NCBI GenBank assembly: GCA_964437445.1
Contig: CAYTGR010000025.1
Span: forward strand, 1-64,000
From: CAYTGR01 sp964437445
Lineage (GTDB): Bacteria; Chloroflexota; Anaerolineae; B4-G1; SLSP01
Length of the DNA stretch: 64,000 nucleotides
Reading direction: 5' to 3'
Every line of letters starts with the position of its first letter. Position 1 is the first letter of the stretch. A program made the translations under genes and the position numbers. The notes under the pieces are model-generated. The model saw nothing but the letters and a program-made list of their open reading frames with translations, was not told where the DNA came from and did no database searches. Positions 40,183-48,440 of the stretch are shown here, in pieces.

Positions 40183-40695
40183 TTATATCATGCCCGCCGC
40201 CCAATTGCCCACCAGCCAATACCGAAAATCGGCGCCCTTATTGCACTCCACCCCGCCTGCAATGCCATAGACCAACGCTCCCAGCGGGACCAACGTCACC
40301 AGCAGCGCAATGGGCATCAAGCAAAAGCCGATCAACACCGCAGTCAATGCGCCGGAGATAGCCCAGGCCGCCCCGGTGAGGGCACCGGCGCCGACCCAAA
40401 AGATCAGCTGGAACAGGAACGCTTGCAACGCCTGGAAACCGACATAACGCGACCGTTCTTTGTAAACCAGGTAGATGACCAGCGCCGCCACCACGCCCAG
40501 AAAACCCGAAACCAGGTTGAGCAAAACGCTCAAGTGCGCCAGCATTGCCCAGGTCCGCTCATCCGAAGGGGAAAGCGGCGGCGCATAAGTCACCGGCGGT
40601 ACAGAGGCCGGCGGGACAGCCACCGGCGGTTCCGGGGCAACCGGTTCCGGCAAAGGAGTTTCAGGCGTCTCAGGAACTTCAGGATCCATGCTCAT
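40183..40695 (-). CDS. DUF4870-family membrane protein, copy 1
   Basis: A 170-aa protein. A 45-residue Pro/Glu/Val-rich N-terminus is followed by SPSDERTWAMLAHLSVLLNLVSG and three or four membrane helices with RSRYVGFQALQAFLFQ, the DUF4870 signature. Function is unknown. GAGGTGAG precedes the ATG. It is a tandem paralogue of the next gene upstream (40726-41226), with the first helices nearly identical. Confidence 0.85.
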   Translation of the reverse strand: MSMDPEVPETPETPLPEPVAPEPPVAVPPASVPPVTYAPPLSPSDERTWAMLAHLSVLLNLVSGFLGVVAALVIYLVYKERSRYVGFQALQAFLFQLIFWVGAGALTGAAWAISGALTAVLIGFCLMPIALLVTLVPLGALVYGIAGGVECNKGADFRYWLVGNWAAGMI

Positions 40696-40725
40696 AGTTA
40701 TCTCACCTCAAATTTAAATGGCTGG

Positions 40726-41226
40726 CTAATGCGTCGCGCTGACCATCCAGTTGCCGATCAGCCAGTAGCGGAAATCTGCCCCCTGCCCGGTTTGAATGGC
40801 CCCGATGACGCCATAGACCACCGCGATCAGCGGGAAGAGGGCCAGGACGATGGTCAACAACAAAGCCACCGGGATCAGGATCAGGCCGACGAGCAACGCG
40901 CTCAACACCCCAACGCCTGCCCACATCAGCCCGATCAACAGGCCGCCGCCGCCCCAGAAAACCAGCTGGAAGAAGAAAGCCTGCAGCGCCTGAAAGGCCA
41001 CGTAGCGCGAGCGGTCTTTGTAGAGCAGGTAGATCAACAGCGCGGCCCCGACGCCCAGGAAGCCGGTGACCAGGTTCAACAACACGCTCAGGTGCGCCAA
41101 CATCGCCCAGGTCCGCTCGTCCGAAGGGGAGAGCGGCGGCGGGGCTACGTAAGGCGTTGCGGCCGGAGCCGGGGTCGGAGCCGGAACCGGCTGTTCCGGC
41201 GTTACATTCTCAGGATTGGTGCTCAT
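40726..41226 (-). CDS. DUF4870-family membrane protein, copy 2
   Basis: A 166-aa protein with a Pro/Ala-rich N-terminus, SPSDERTWAMLAHLSVLLNLVTG and RSRYVAFQALQAFFFQ, and three or four membrane helices. It is a tandem duplicate of the 40183-40695 gene, 30 nt apart and probably co-transcribed. GAGGAGG lies upstream of the ATG. The N-terminal tails of the two copies differ most. Function is unknown. The 207-nt gap upstream (41227-41433) has no recognisable element. Confidence 0.85.
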   Translation of the reverse strand: MSTNPENVTPEQPVPAPTPAPAATPYVAPPPLSPSDERTWAMLAHLSVLLNLVTGFLGVGAALLIYLLYKDRSRYVAFQALQAFFFQLVFWGGGGLLIGLMWAGVGVLSALLVGLILIPVALLLTIVLALFPLIAVVYGVIGAIQTGQGADFRYWLIGNWMVSATH

Positions 41227-41433
41227 GGTTGCCTCCTCAAATTTACGCTTCTTTCATGCATCACAGATCGCGCTTTCGTGATCTGTAATTTCATTACGAG
41301 GCAACCAGCCAAAAGTTGCGCCCAGTGGACATGACCGACCGCCGACCGGACCCTATCCAGCGGCCCCCGTCGGCGGTCGCTCCAGGCGTCGTCCATCCCA
41401 TAACACAGCGCCTGTTGGCCAGAGCAACCCGGA

Positions 41434-42015
41434 TTAAACTGCAGCCTCCTCAAACTTTTCCACTTGATAGATGGAGACCTTGAGGTCCGGCCAGCGCCAG
41501 GCATTGATCGGCAACCCGGCCTTGTAGCAAAGATGCTCCAGAAATTCCACCGGGTCGGGCAGCTGCTCCCACACCTGCGGCAAGAAAGTGGCCCGCTGCC
41601 AGCCCCGTTCAATGATCACCCCGTCTACCTCCGGGCGCAGCTTGCGCAGCAGATCATCAGGGCCGTCGTAGGGCAACGGCTGCGGGGCAGTGAGCACGGA
41701 AACCTCAATGTGGAGCCGGGGAAATTCGGATAGCGTGAGCGGCGGGAAGCGCGGATCCTCAAACGCGGCGGCCAGAGCATTCTCCCGCACATCTATCACC
41801 AATGGGCGGCGGGCGACCAATGAGCCAATGCAACCGCGCAGGGTTCCTCCCAGCGTCAAAGTGACGAAGGCCGCGCCCGGCTCCTGTAGCCGGGACGTCA
41901 AAGGTTCCGGCACCGGCGGGGGCTCCGGGTCACCATGCAACGCTCGCCCAATCGTCTCCCGGGCCAGTTTGAGCAAGGTTTGTTGTTCTTCAGGCGTCAA
42001 GGACTGGGTTGTCAT
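41434..42015 (-). CDS. amrA: AMMECR1 domain protein (AmmeMemoRadiSam system protein A)
   Basis: A 193-aa AMMECR1-family protein. GGTLRGCIGSL is the invariant LRGCIG hexapeptide of the family, followed by DPRFPPLTLSEFPRLHIEVSVL. The C-terminal VDGVIIERGWQRATFLPQVWEQLPDPVEFLEHLCYKAGLP segment is also typical. It is the third gene of a conserved set: radical SAM enzyme, MEMO-family protein, AMMECR1. The molecular role of the set is not firmly known; nucleic-acid or metabolite modification has been suggested. It lies 33 nt after the MEMO gene. Confidence 0.9.
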   Translation of the reverse strand: MTTQSLTPEEQQTLLKLARETIGRALHGDPEPPPVPEPLTSRLQEPGAAFVTLTLGGTLRGCIGSLVARRPLVIDVRENALAAAFEDPRFPPLTLSEFPRLHIEVSVLTAPQPLPYDGPDDLLRKLRPEVDGVIIERGWQRATFLPQVWEQLPDPVEFLEHLCYKAGLPINAWRWPDLKVSIYQVEKFEEAAV

Positions 42016-42048
42016 CGTTCCCCCTTGAAAGAATAACGCATGAGCTTT

Positions 42049-42846
42049 TCAGGCCGCTGTGTAGGCCACGGCCGCATAGCCCACGACCTGCCGCCGGTCC
42101 CCAGAGGTATCACCGGAGTTGCGGTAATCCAGCAAGTGCGGCTGCCAGCCCCGCCGCGCAGCAATGGTCATCAGGGCCACGACCGGCGCTTCGCCACAGG
42201 CCTCACCCTGGGCCGCTGCCATCCGGTCCCCCCGCACCACCGCCTCCAGGAATGTCCGGTCCAGGCTCCGCGCCACCTCATAGGGGTGGTAATGGCTCAG
42301 ATCGGAACTGACCACGATCAGATCGCCCGGCTCCAGCAGCGGCTCCAACGCTTCGCCGACGGCGCGGGCGTCCACCTCGCCAAACAACAGAGGCACAATG
42401 GGGGCCGTCAAGCCAATCAGTTGCAGGAAAGGCAACTGGACCTCCAGGCAATGCTCGGCGGCGTGGGCCTGCGGCAGCAGGGCGAAAAACTCGCCGGCGT
42501 CGGCCAACCGTTGGAGGTAAGCGCGGTCCACCGGGACATCGCCTAAGGGCGTCTCAAAAGCGTCGTAATCGCCCAGCGCGACGCCAGGGAACCAGGCGCG
42601 GTGCGAAGGGCCTAACAGGAGCACGCGCTGGGGAGGCGTGGGTTGAGCGGCCAGTAGCCGGTAATCGTAGGCCGCCACCGGCCCGGAATAGATGTAGCCA
42701 GCGTGAGGCGCAATGACCGCCTGAACGGCAGTCAGCGCCGGCGGTGGCACGGCATCCAGATAACTCTGCATCATCTGTCGCAAAGCCGCCGGCTGGGCTG
42801 GATAAAACATCCCGGCGACAGCCGGAGGACGCACCTGATTTCCCAT
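42049..42846 (-). CDS. amrB: MEMO1-family protein (AmmeMemoRadiSam system protein B)
   Basis: A 265-aa MEMO-family protein related to extradiol dioxygenases. MGNQVRPPAVAGMFYPAQP is the classical start, VIAPHAGYIYSGPVAAY carries a conserved His, and LLLGPSHRAWFPGVAL and VVSSDLSHYHPYEVA hold the other putative metal ligands. TAAGGAGGT precedes the ATG at 42846; the longer frame to 43035 overlaps the radical SAM gene and was rejected. It is the middle gene of the AMMECR1-MEMO-radical SAM operon. Confidence 0.93.
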   Translation of the reverse strand: MGNQVRPPAVAGMFYPAQPAALRQMMQSYLDAVPPPALTAVQAVIAPHAGYIYSGPVAAYDYRLLAAQPTPPQRVLLLGPSHRAWFPGVALGDYDAFETPLGDVPVDRAYLQRLADAGEFFALLPQAHAAEHCLEVQLPFLQLIGLTAPIVPLLFGEVDARAVGEALEPLLEPGDLIVVSSDLSHYHPYEVARSLDRTFLEAVVRGDRMAAAQGEACGEAPVVALMTIAARRGWQPHLLDYRNSGDTSGDRRQVVGYAAVAYTAA

Positions 42847-42871
42847 CCGCCACCTCCTTACAATACAGAAT

Positions 42872-43894
42872 TCATGACCATACACCGGGGATGACCGTGG
42901 CGCAGCGGGGACACTGCCCCGGCTCCCGCCAACGCGGCTGCACCCGATAGCCCAAACGTTGAACCAACAACTCACCGCAGGCAGGACAGTAAGTGCTCTC
43001 GCGCGTCGGATCCAGGATGTTGCCGACGTAGACAAACTGGATGCCGGCCTCCTTGCCGATCTGGTAGGCCCGCTCCAAGGTCGCCGGCGGCGTCGCCGGC
43101 CGGTCGTGCATCCGGTAATCGGGGTGGAAGGCCGAGACGTGCCAGGGCATCGCCGGGTCCACGCCGGCCAACCATTCGGCCATCGCGCGCAGCTCCGCCT
43201 CGGAGTCGTTCAGGCCAGGGATCAGCAGCGTCGTCACCTCAATCCAGATGGAGGTCTCGCGAGCAATAGTAGCGATGTTGCGCTTGATCGGCTCCAGGCG
43301 CGCTCCGGCGTAGTCGCGGTAGAGCGTTTCGGTACATCCTTTGAGGTCCACGTTGATGCCGTCCAGGTAGGGCGTGAGCCGCTCCAGTGCCTGGCGCGAC
43401 ATAAAACCGTTGGAGACATAGACGTTTTTGATGCCCTGCGCGTGCGCCAGCACCGCCGTATCGTAGGTATACTCAAAATAGACGGTCGGCTCGTTGTAGG
43501 TATAGGCGATGGCCTCAATCCCCTCGCGCCGGGCGATGGCGACCAGTTGCTCCGGCGAGAGATCGCGGCCCAGGTCGTCGTGTTCCAAATCCAGTTCGCG
43601 GACCTGGGAGATGTCCCAGTTCTGGCACCAGCGGCAGGTGAGGTTGCAACCGTAAGTGCCGATGGAAAGGGCCCGGCAGCCCGGTAGGAAATGAAAAAGC
43701 GGCTTTTTCTCAATAGGATCTACGTGAGCGGCGACCGCTTTGCCGTAAACGACGAGGTAGAGCGTCCCGCCCCGGTTGATCCGCACCCCGCATTGGCCCC
43801 ACATCCCCGGCTTGAGCAGGCAGAAGTGCTCGCAGACCCGGCACTGCACGGCCTGCTCACGCAGCGGCTGGACTAAATCGGCTTCACGCAACAC
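42872..43894 (-). CDS. amrS: AmmeMemoRadiSam system radical SAM enzyme
   Basis: A 340-aa radical SAM protein. An N-terminal cysteine cluster CRVCEHFCLLKPGMWGQCGV precedes GTYGCNLTCRWCQNWD, the CxxxCxxC motif that binds the SAM-coordinating [4Fe-4S] cluster. A C-terminal CPACGELL...CPRCATV zinc ribbon closes the protein. Substrate is unknown. It opens the three-gene operon and has its own extended -10 promoter at 43957-43965. The MEMO gene follows after 25 nt. Confidence 0.94.
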   Translation of the reverse strand: MLREADLVQPLREQAVQCRVCEHFCLLKPGMWGQCGVRINRGGTLYLVVYGKAVAAHVDPIEKKPLFHFLPGCRALSIGTYGCNLTCRWCQNWDISQVRELDLEHDDLGRDLSPEQLVAIARREGIEAIAYTYNEPTVYFEYTYDTAVLAHAQGIKNVYVSNGFMSRQALERLTPYLDGINVDLKGCTETLYRDYAGARLEPIKRNIATIARETSIWIEVTTLLIPGLNDSEAELRAMAEWLAGVDPAMPWHVSAFHPDYRMHDRPATPPATLERAYQIGKEAGIQFVYVGNILDPTRESTYCPACGELLVQRLGYRVQPRWREPGQCPRCATVIPGVWS

Positions 43895-43956
43895 AGTGAC
43901 CTCCTGAACCCGCCGGTAAATCCTTCGCCACGTCCGGCATAAGCGCTTACGACTTC

Positions 43957-43965
43957 ATTATAGCA
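43957..43965 (-). promoter_or_regulatory. Extended -10 promoter of the AmmeMemoRadiSam operon
   Basis: On the minus strand TGCTATAAT is a consensus extended -10. A perfect 10-bp palindrome (TAAGCGCTTA, near 43940-43950) lies just downstream at the predicted transcript start and could be an operator. The leader is about 55 nt. Confidence 0.6.
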
Positions 43966-44128
43966 CAAAACCCTCCCAAGCATTCTTCATCCCGCGCCCA
44001 GCGCAGGGCCGCCACCAGGCGCTGTTTTTTCAAGGCGTCAGCCCTGCGGGAAAAACAAAGGGAAGGGGTACGGACGGCAAGCCGTCCCACAAAAACCCCT
44101 CCCCCGACTGACAAACGACGCAGCGCAG

Positions 44129-44305
44129 TTACGGACGGATGACCGTTTTCATCAGGGAAAGAAACTCATCCCACTCCTCTGAGAAAAAGTGCACCGTCAC
44201 GTTGCCCAGCTCCAGGTGGTAAGTTTGCTCACCATCCGGCTCCTGGGCCACCCACACCACATAATTTTCCGTCTCAGCCAGGTTATTGACTTCAGGATCG
44301 CTCAT
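44129..44305 (-). CDS. Small acidic protein, unknown
   Basis: A 58-residue protein (MSDPEVNNLAETENYVVW...). It is acidic and soluble, with FFSEEWDEFLSLMKTVI near the C-terminus, which looks like an amphipathic helix. AAAAGGAGG lies 5-6 nt before the ATG. Its start overlaps the 3' end of the AI-2E transporter gene by 14 nt, so the two are translationally coupled. No family is recognised. A clean ribosome binding site, overlap and codon use support a real gene. Confidence 0.72.
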   Translation of the reverse strand: MSDPEVNNLAETENYVVWVAQEPDGEQTYHLELGNVTVHFFSEEWDEFLSLMKTVIRP

Positions 44306-45509
44306 CGGTATCCTCCTTTTGGATTGAAATATGCTTCACACGTTTGGATGAAAAGAGGGGCGGAACTCCCCCCACGCTGGCGGGCCATCTGGCCCTCGCC
44401 AGCAACGACCGGCGAGGCAACGGCTCTTCCGGCAACGGCGGAGCCGTCGGCAGGTCAAACAACTTCGTGTACAAATAACGGACCAACACTCGCAGTGTAC
44501 CAATCACCGGTGTCGCCAACACCACTCCCAAGACACCTCCCACGACAGCACCGGCGACAATCCCAAACAAAATGACCATTGGGGAGAGATGGACCCGTCG
44601 CCCGATCAAATTGGGCAGCAGATAGTTTGTATCCACCTCGTTCAACACCATGTAGACACCCAGAATCAGCAGCGCAATCCAGAAATTGCTCTCCCCCAAC
44701 CGGATATAAGCCGAACCTTCAAAGAAAACGATGGTCGTGCCGATGATGGCCGACAACGTATGCCCGACACGCGGCGCGATCTCCATCACGCCGGCCACCA
44801 ACCCCAGAATGACGGCGCTGCGGATTCCGAGCGCCCCCATCACCAGCGTCACCAGCGAACCGAAGAGCAAAGCCTGCAACAGCTGCGCCCGGAAAAACCC
44901 GTTCCACACGGCGTTGATCTGGAGCAGCAACTGTTTGAAATCCTCCTCGTAGCCCGGCGGAGCCACACTGACCAGCCAGCCGACAATCCCCGGCCCCTCA
45001 ATCAAGAAATACGACGAGAAAACGAGCACCAGGAACCCTTCCACAAAGCGCCCGGCCACCGAGAAGATAAACGTCACCGTCCCTGGCGCCAGCCGCGAGA
45101 CGAAATCGGCCAGGGCCTGGCTCACCTGCGTGTATAGCCACTCCATCTGAAAGGTGAAATTCCCGATGTGGATCGGCTTCTGTAACCAGACCAGCAAATC
45201 CTGGACGATCTGTTGCACGTCCAACTCCACATCGCGGAGCTGCGCAATCAGCGACGGGATAAAAGAAGCCGGGGCGACAATGACCGGGGCCAGAATCAGC
45301 AAATAGACCAGCGTCACTCCCAGGCCGCGCCGGAGATGTAACCACCGTTCCAGCAGATCAATGAGCGGGGCCAGCAAATAAGCTGCCAACAGGGAAAGCG
45401 CCAGGATCGGGACCAGGGAGCGCAGCCAATAGAGCATCAGACCCGCCAGGATCAGGAGCGTGGCGGCGACAATGCTTTTAACTGTGGAGGACCAGGGAGG
45501 CGAGGTCAT
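44292..45509 (-). CDS. AI-2E family transporter
   Basis: A 405-aa integral membrane protein of the AI-2E (YdiK/TqsA) family. The first helix pair (about residues 10-45) is followed by a periplasmic/coiled region and then helices with FLVLVFSSYFLIEGPG and a re-entrant stretch near GVYMVLNEVDTNYLLPNLIGRRVHLSPMVIL, the family's best conserved block. Members have been linked to autoinducer or Na+/H+ transport, so the substrate is uncertain. The ATG at 45509 is chosen over one at 45584, which would read through the hairpin at 45532. The C-terminal 60 residues are basic and hydrophilic. Confidence 0.88.
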   Translation of the reverse strand: MTSPPWSSTVKSIVAATLLILAGLMLYWLRSLVPILALSLLAAYLLAPLIDLLERWLHLRRGLGVTLVYLLILAPVIVAPASFIPSLIAQLRDVELDVQQIVQDLLVWLQKPIHIGNFTFQMEWLYTQVSQALADFVSRLAPGTVTFIFSVAGRFVEGFLVLVFSSYFLIEGPGIVGWLVSVAPPGYEEDFKQLLLQINAVWNGFFRAQLLQALLFGSLVTLVMGALGIRSAVILGLVAGVMEIAPRVGHTLSAIIGTTIVFFEGSAYIRLGESNFWIALLILGVYMVLNEVDTNYLLPNLIGRRVHLSPMVILFGIVAGAVVGGVLGVVLATPVIGTLRVLVRYLYTKLFDLPTAPPLPEEPLPRRSLLARARWPASVGGVPPLFSSKRVKHISIQKEDTDERS

Positions 45510-45531
45510 GGTAGTTCCACACCTCTCTTTC

Positions 45532-45564
45532 AGGTGACCGGCACCGAGAAAGTGCCGGTCACCT
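45532..45564. other. Strong hairpin between pnp and the AI-2E transporter
   Basis: A perfect 13-bp stem, AGGTGACCGGCAC with its complement, and a 7-nt loop CGAGAAA. It lies 28 nt after the pnp stop and 22 nt before the transporter start. There is no T-run. The core CCGGCAC is shared with the terminator stem at 181-202. Confidence 0.7.
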
Positions 45565-45592
45565 CCATAGCAACTAACGCTCAATCCAGGGG

Positions 45593-47779
45593 TTAGCGAC
45601 GGCGGGGCGGTCGGTTACCGTCGCGGCCGCCACCCCCACCAGCCCGCGCCCCTTGATCCTGGGCCCGCGCCTGCTCTACCGTCCAGCCTTCCAGCACCGC
45701 CCGGCGCGAGAGGCGGATCTTGCCCTCGCGGTCCACGTCGGTCACCATCACCAGCACCTCGTCGCCCTCGCTGACCGCGTCGCGCACAGTGGGCACCCGT
45801 TCCCGCGCCAGCTGCGAGATGTGGACCATGCCATCGGTGCCGGGCACCAGCTCCACAAAAGCCCCAAAGTCGGTGATGCGCACCACTTTGCCGCTGTAGA
45901 TTTTCCCCACCTCCACCGGCTCGGTGGTCGCCAGGATGCGCGCCCGGGCCTCCTCGGCCCCCACGCCACCCGGCGAAGCAATGTAGACGGTCCCGTCTTC
46001 CTCAATGTCAATCTTGACGCCGAACTCGGCCTGCAGCGCGCGGACGTTCTTCCCGCCGGGGCCGATCAGCGCGCCGATCTTATCCGGGCTGATCTGGAGG
46101 CTCAACATCCGGGGCGCATACTCAGAGAGTTGTGCGCGTGGCGCCGGCAGCGTCGCCTCAATCAGGGCCAGGATGGTCTCGCGGGCCACGCGGGCCTGGG
46201 CCAGCGCCTCGCTCAGCACTTGCCGGGTCACGCCCTTGATTTTGATGTCCATCTGCAGCGCGGTGATCCCCTGCCGCGTACCGGCCACCTTGAAATCCAT
46301 GTCGCCCAAGTGATCTTCCATCCCCTGGATGTCGGTCAGGACGCGATAACGCTCGCCGTCGGTCACCAACCCCATCGCGATCCCGGCCACCGGCGCTTTG
46401 ATGGGGACACCGGCGTCCATCAAGGCGAGCGTGCTCCCACAGACCGAGGCCATGGAAGTGCTCCCGTTGGACGAAAGCACCTCGCTCACCACGCGGATCG
46501 TGTAGGGGAACGCCTTCTCGTCAGGGATGACGGGCACCAGCGCGCGCTCGGCCAGCGCGCCGTGGCCGATCTCCCGCCGGCGCGGCGAACCGAGGCGGCC
46601 CGTCTCGCCCGTGGAGAACGGCGGGAAGTTGTAGTGGTGCATATAACGCTTGGTGTCCTCAGGGAAAAGGTCATCCAACATCTGCACTTCGCTGAGCATC
46701 CCCAAAGTCGCGGCACTGAGCACCTGCGTCTCGCCCCGGGTGAAGAGCCCGGTACCGTGGACGCGCGGCAGCAACCCCACCTCCGCCGACAGCGGGCGGA
46801 TGGTGACCGGGTCGCGGCCATCGGGGCGCACCCCCTCGTCCAGGATCCGGCGGCGGACGATCTCCTTGAGGATGTCGCCGAACGCCTCACTGATCTGCGC
46901 CGCAGTCCAGCCGTTGGCGGCAGCCTCTTCAGCCAGCGCCGCCTGCAACTCGGCATTCAACCCTTCCAGAGCCTCCAGCCGCTCGCCCTTGAGCTGCGTC
47001 TGGTAGACCGTCGTGCGCAGCCGGTCGGTCACCAGTTCGCGCACCCGGGCCATCAGCGCGGCCGGTACCGCAAACGAGAGGTACTCGCGCTTGGGTTTGC
47101 CGAGCGCGGCGCGCATCTCATGCTGGACCCGCAGCACGTCGGCCAGCGACTGGTGCGCCAGCTCCAGCGCATCCACCATCACCGACTCGGCGATCTCATC
47201 CGCGCCGGCTTCCACCATGATGATGGCCTCAGCGCTCCCGGCCACACGCAGGTCCAGCGTGCTCTCCGCCATCTGGGAGATGGTGGGATTCACCACCAGC
47301 TGCCCATCCAGGCAGCCGATGCGCACCCCGGCGACCGGGCCGTCAAAGGGGATATCGGAGATCATCAGGGCCGCCGAGGCCGCGATGATGCTCAACGTAT
47401 CCGCCTGATGCTCATCGTCCTGCGAGAGCGCCGTGACGATGACCTGCACCTCGTTGCGCAAATCGTGGGAGAAAAGCGGGCGGAGCGGGCGATCAATCAA
47501 CCGGCTGGTGAGAATCGCGTTCTCCGAGGGCTTCCCTTCGCGGCGGAAGAAAGAGCCGGGGATGCGCCCGGCGGCGTAGAGCCGCTCCTCAAAATCCACC
47601 GTCAAGGGGAAAAAATCTGCCTCCGCGCGGGGGGAATTGGCCATCGTGGCCGTCGCCAGCAAAACCGTCTCCCCGCAGCGAATAACCACCGCGCCCCCGG
47701 CCTGACCGGCCAGTTTGCCAGTCGCCAGGGTCAGCGTATCCTGCCCTAAATGGGCTGTAAACACTCTATCTTCTTTCAT
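45593..47779 (-). CDS. pnp: Polynucleotide phosphorylase
   Basis: A 728-aa 3'-5' exoribonuclease/polymerase of the RNA degradosome. Two RNase PH domains are joined by a helical domain. SFFRREGKPSENAILTSRLIDRPLRPLF marks the first, and FPPFSTGETGRLGSPRRREIGHG and DHLGDMDFKVAGTRQGITALQMDIK mark the second. A KH domain (IGALIGPGGKNVRAL) and an S1 domain (GKVVRITDFGAFVELVPGTDGMVHISQL) follow, with a Gly/Arg-rich tail. It lies downstream of rpsO, the conserved order, across a spacer with several inverted repeats. Confidence 0.97.
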   Translation of the reverse strand: MKEDRVFTAHLGQDTLTLATGKLAGQAGGAVVIRCGETVLLATATMANSPRAEADFFPLTVDFEERLYAAGRIPGSFFRREGKPSENAILTSRLIDRPLRPLFSHDLRNEVQVIVTALSQDDEHQADTLSIIAASAALMISDIPFDGPVAGVRIGCLDGQLVVNPTISQMAESTLDLRVAGSAEAIIMVEAGADEIAESVMVDALELAHQSLADVLRVQHEMRAALGKPKREYLSFAVPAALMARVRELVTDRLRTTVYQTQLKGERLEALEGLNAELQAALAEEAAANGWTAAQISEAFGDILKEIVRRRILDEGVRPDGRDPVTIRPLSAEVGLLPRVHGTGLFTRGETQVLSAATLGMLSEVQMLDDLFPEDTKRYMHHYNFPPFSTGETGRLGSPRRREIGHGALAERALVPVIPDEKAFPYTIRVVSEVLSSNGSTSMASVCGSTLALMDAGVPIKAPVAGIAMGLVTDGERYRVLTDIQGMEDHLGDMDFKVAGTRQGITALQMDIKIKGVTRQVLSEALAQARVARETILALIEATLPAPRAQLSEYAPRMLSLQISPDKIGALIGPGGKNVRALQAEFGVKIDIEEDGTVYIASPGGVGAEEARARILATTEPVEVGKIYSGKVVRITDFGAFVELVPGTDGMVHISQLARERVPTVRDAVSEGDEVLVMVTDVDREGKIRLSRRAVLEGWTVEQARAQDQGARAGGGGGRDGNRPPRRR

Positions 47780-47814
47780 CTAACTCAATCCCTCTTTCTG
47801 TTGATCCCAACGCG

Positions 47815-48050
47815 ACTGGAGTGTGGGGTAAGGGACTGGGGTGTAGCGTGCACCGGGAGTGCGCGCCACACCCCAATACCTGACCCTTTCTATCCGGCCG
47901 GCCGGGGAATAAACGATTGTTAAAAACTAAGCCGGCAAACCGGCTCAACTCCGTGACACCGACCCTGGTCAGAGCCACCGGTTTGCCCATCGCCCCCAAC
48001 ACAACAAACGAGTAGATGTGGACGGCCTCATCTACTCGTTTGTCTTGGGG
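47815..48050. other. Structured rpsO-pnp spacer with three inverted repeats
   Basis: The 288-nt spacer holds four degenerate heptamers (47815-47842), an imperfect hairpin GGGGTGT...ACACCCC (47838-47874), GGCAAACCGG (47934-47943) with its complement at 47978-47987, and a perfect 15-bp stem (48004-48018 with 48029-48043) flanked by CCCCAA/TTGGGG. The last lies 25 nt after the rpsO stop. None has a U-tract on the minus strand, so RNA processing or pnp autoregulation is likelier than simple termination. Confidence 0.7.
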
Positions 48051-48067
48051 CCAACCTTGGTTGAGGA

Positions 48068-48334
48068 CTACTTGCGCAGACCCAACCGCTGAATCAACTC
48101 GCGGTAGCGCTCCGGGCTGACCTTCTGCAAATAGCCCAGCTGCCGGCGGCGCAACCCGACCATCTTGAACAGGCCGCGCCGGGAATGCTCGTCATGTTTG
48201 TTCACCTTCAGGTGCTCGGTCAACAGACTGATACGACGGGTGAGCAATGCCACCTGCACTTCCGGCGAACCGGTATCTCCCGGCGTGCGCGCGAACTCTT
48301 GAATGATCGACTCTTTTTCCTGCTTGCTTAGCAC
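48068..48334 (-). CDS. rpsO: 30S ribosomal protein S15
   Basis: An 88-aa primary 16S rRNA binding protein. LSKQEKESIIQEFARTPGDTGSPEVQVALLT, HLKVNKHDEHSRRGL and VGLRRRQLGYL are canonical. The true start is the GTG at 48334, with AAAGGAG upstream; the ATG at 48382 would add 16 unrelated residues. Promoter at 48408-48435. Confidence 0.97.
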   Translation of the reverse strand: MLSKQEKESIIQEFARTPGDTGSPEVQVALLTRRISLLTEHLKVNKHDEHSRRGLFKMVGLRRRQLGYLQKVSPERYRELIQRLGLRK

Positions 48335-48407
48335 GTTCAAAAACTCCTTTCCAGAGACTGCCAGAGGGGGTGCTACTCCCATCCGGTCGGCCTTTTACCT
48401 GGAGCAG

Positions 48408-48435
48408 AGTATACCACAGAACAAGAAAGACGCAA
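48408..48435 (-). promoter_or_regulatory. Promoter of rpsO-pnp
   Basis: On the minus strand, TTGCGT (48430-48435), 16 nt, TATACT (48408-48413) preceded by TGG (extended -10). The rpsO GTG is 73 nt downstream. The box is just 6 nt from the 3' end of the LPXTG gene. Confidence 0.7.
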
Positions 48436-48440
48436 AAGGA

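Noticed and set aside
42847..43035. N-terminal extension of the MEMO-family gene
   Set aside because: It overlaps the radical SAM gene in another frame. The ATG at 42846 has a perfect ribosome binding site and begins the conserved MEMO N-terminus.
45653..47749. A 698-codon open frame on the plus strand opposite pnp
   Set aside because: It is the antisense shadow of a strongly coding GC-rich gene. The translation is low-complexity (Arg/His/Gln/Gly-rich) with no recognisable domain, while the minus frame is a complete PNPase.
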